A stretch of 23,062 nt of DNA from JAUASV01 sp047605685 (GTDB lineage: Bacteria > Actinomycetota > Actinomycetes > Actinomycetales > Microbacteriaceae): assembly GCA_047605685.1 (NCBI GenBank), contig JASGFF010000037.1, forward strand, positions 1-23,062. Direction: 5' to 3'. Shown here one piece after another: positions 22,634 through 23,062 of the stretch; within the stretch, counting starts at the first letter, position 1, and every line of letters starts with the position of its first letter. The notes beneath the pieces were generated by a model, which saw nothing but the letters and a program-made list of their open reading frames with translations, searched no databases and was not told the DNA's origin. The translations under genes were made by a program, and so were the position numbers.

Positions 22634-23062
22634 TCAGCCGCTCGGTGAGACCGAAGGGATCGTCGAGGGCGTGCCGAGGAAACCGAGGAAGCCCGGATCG
22701 GCCGAGAGCACGATCGCGAGCAGCACCATCGAGACGAACGCCGCCACGATGCCGGTGCCGAGCGGCCAGACGAAACCGAGGCGCCCACCGCGCAGCCGCA
22801 GCGAGGAGACGACGATCCCGATCACCAGCAGTGCCGGGTTGAGGATCGCGAGGGCGACACCGACCCGCCCGGCCAGGGCGACGGGCTCGACGGCGCCGTC
22901 GTAGCCGAGGGCCGTGTACAGCTGAGAGAGCGTGGCGGGCAGGTCGAGCCAGCCGGCCATGCCGTCGATCGTCGTGAGCGTGCCGAATGCCACGAGCAGC
23001 ACCGTGACCACGAGGTCCCAGCGGCGCGGCCCGGCGGCCGGCGGCCGGGCGGCCGGCTGCCC
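22634..23062 (-). CDS. DUF6264-like membrane protein, 5' end beyond the window
   Basis: The open frame runs off the right edge without a stop, so only the C-terminal 142 codons are seen. A Pro/Ala-rich cytoplasmic stretch (QPAARPPAAGPRRWD) precedes a first membrane helix (LVVTVLLVAFGTLTTIDG). LDLPATLSQLYTALGYDG follows, then two or three more helices ending in LLAIVLSADPGFLGFLG. The pattern PRRWDL, LPATL..YT, and SDPGFL matches, from memory, the small DUF6264 membrane protein family of Microbacteriaceae, whose function is unknown. A GTG at 23011 would give a 125-residue protein, but it lies inside the first helix and conserved PRRWD codons precede it. The gene lies just upstream of the kinase-like gene on the same strand. 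Confidence 0.75.
   Translation of the reverse strand, partial: GQPAARPPAAGPRRWDLVVTVLLVAFGTLTTIDGMAGWLDLPATLSQLYTALGYDGAVEPVALAGRVGVALAILNPALLVIGIVVSSLRLRGGRLGFVWPLGTGIVAAFVSMVLLAIVLSADPGFLGFLGTPSTIPSVSPSG

Overview
The window is very GC-rich, with tightly packed genes on both strands, GTG starts and actinobacterial families throughout. A DUF6264-type membrane protein at the right edge and the best family matches elsewhere point to Microbacteriaceae (Actinomycetota). This placement is inferred from protein features, not from a search. Nearly all of it is ordinary chromosome. I see no transposase, integrase, phage gene, CRISPR array or rRNA, and no gene-free stretch longer than about 140 bases.

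Left edge (1-1616): a 7-bp tandem repeat, a tRNA-Cys gene, a short ORF that looks like the front half of a larger conserved protein, an 18-bp inverted repeat, and the universal ATPase/GTPase ychF. Uptake region (1730-9737): on the minus strand, a five-gene Opp/Dpp-type ABC transporter operon (two permeases, two ATPases, one lipoprotein binding protein) is followed by an isochorismatase-fold cysteine hydrolase. Divergent to it lie a DHA2-type MFS exporter gene and a PadR regulator gene. Catabolic region (9801-13912, minus): a ROK repressor, a GPH/MelB-like MFS carrier and a type-B carboxylesterase form a likely 'sense, import, de-esterify' cassette.

Middle (14053-16679): a DEDDh 3'-5' exonuclease, an MpaB-type (DUF2236) putative oxygenase, a low-complexity lipoprotein with a strong hairpin terminator, and a conserved protein of unknown function. 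Housekeeping (16776-20294): rmuC, then class II fructose-1,6-bisphosphatase glpX divergent from class II fructose-bisphosphate aldolase fba. These two genes cover adjacent steps of glycolysis and gluconeogenesis. Right edge (20307-23062, minus): a DUF6264-like protein cut by the window end, followed by two overlapping membrane proteins. The first has a histidine-kinase ATPase domain but Arg where the phosphoacceptor His is expected. The second looks like a still more degenerate relative.

The most interesting items are the pair of non-canonical sensor proteins, the transporter-hydrolase operon with an internal palindrome, the ROK/MFS/esterase cassette with a cluster of GAGT/ACTC half-sites, the inverted repeat beside a truncated gene, and a recurring promoter-like hexamer exactly 6 nt before several start codons that lack Shine-Dalgarno sequences. 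I found nothing that clearly amounts to a wholly new defence or mobile system.
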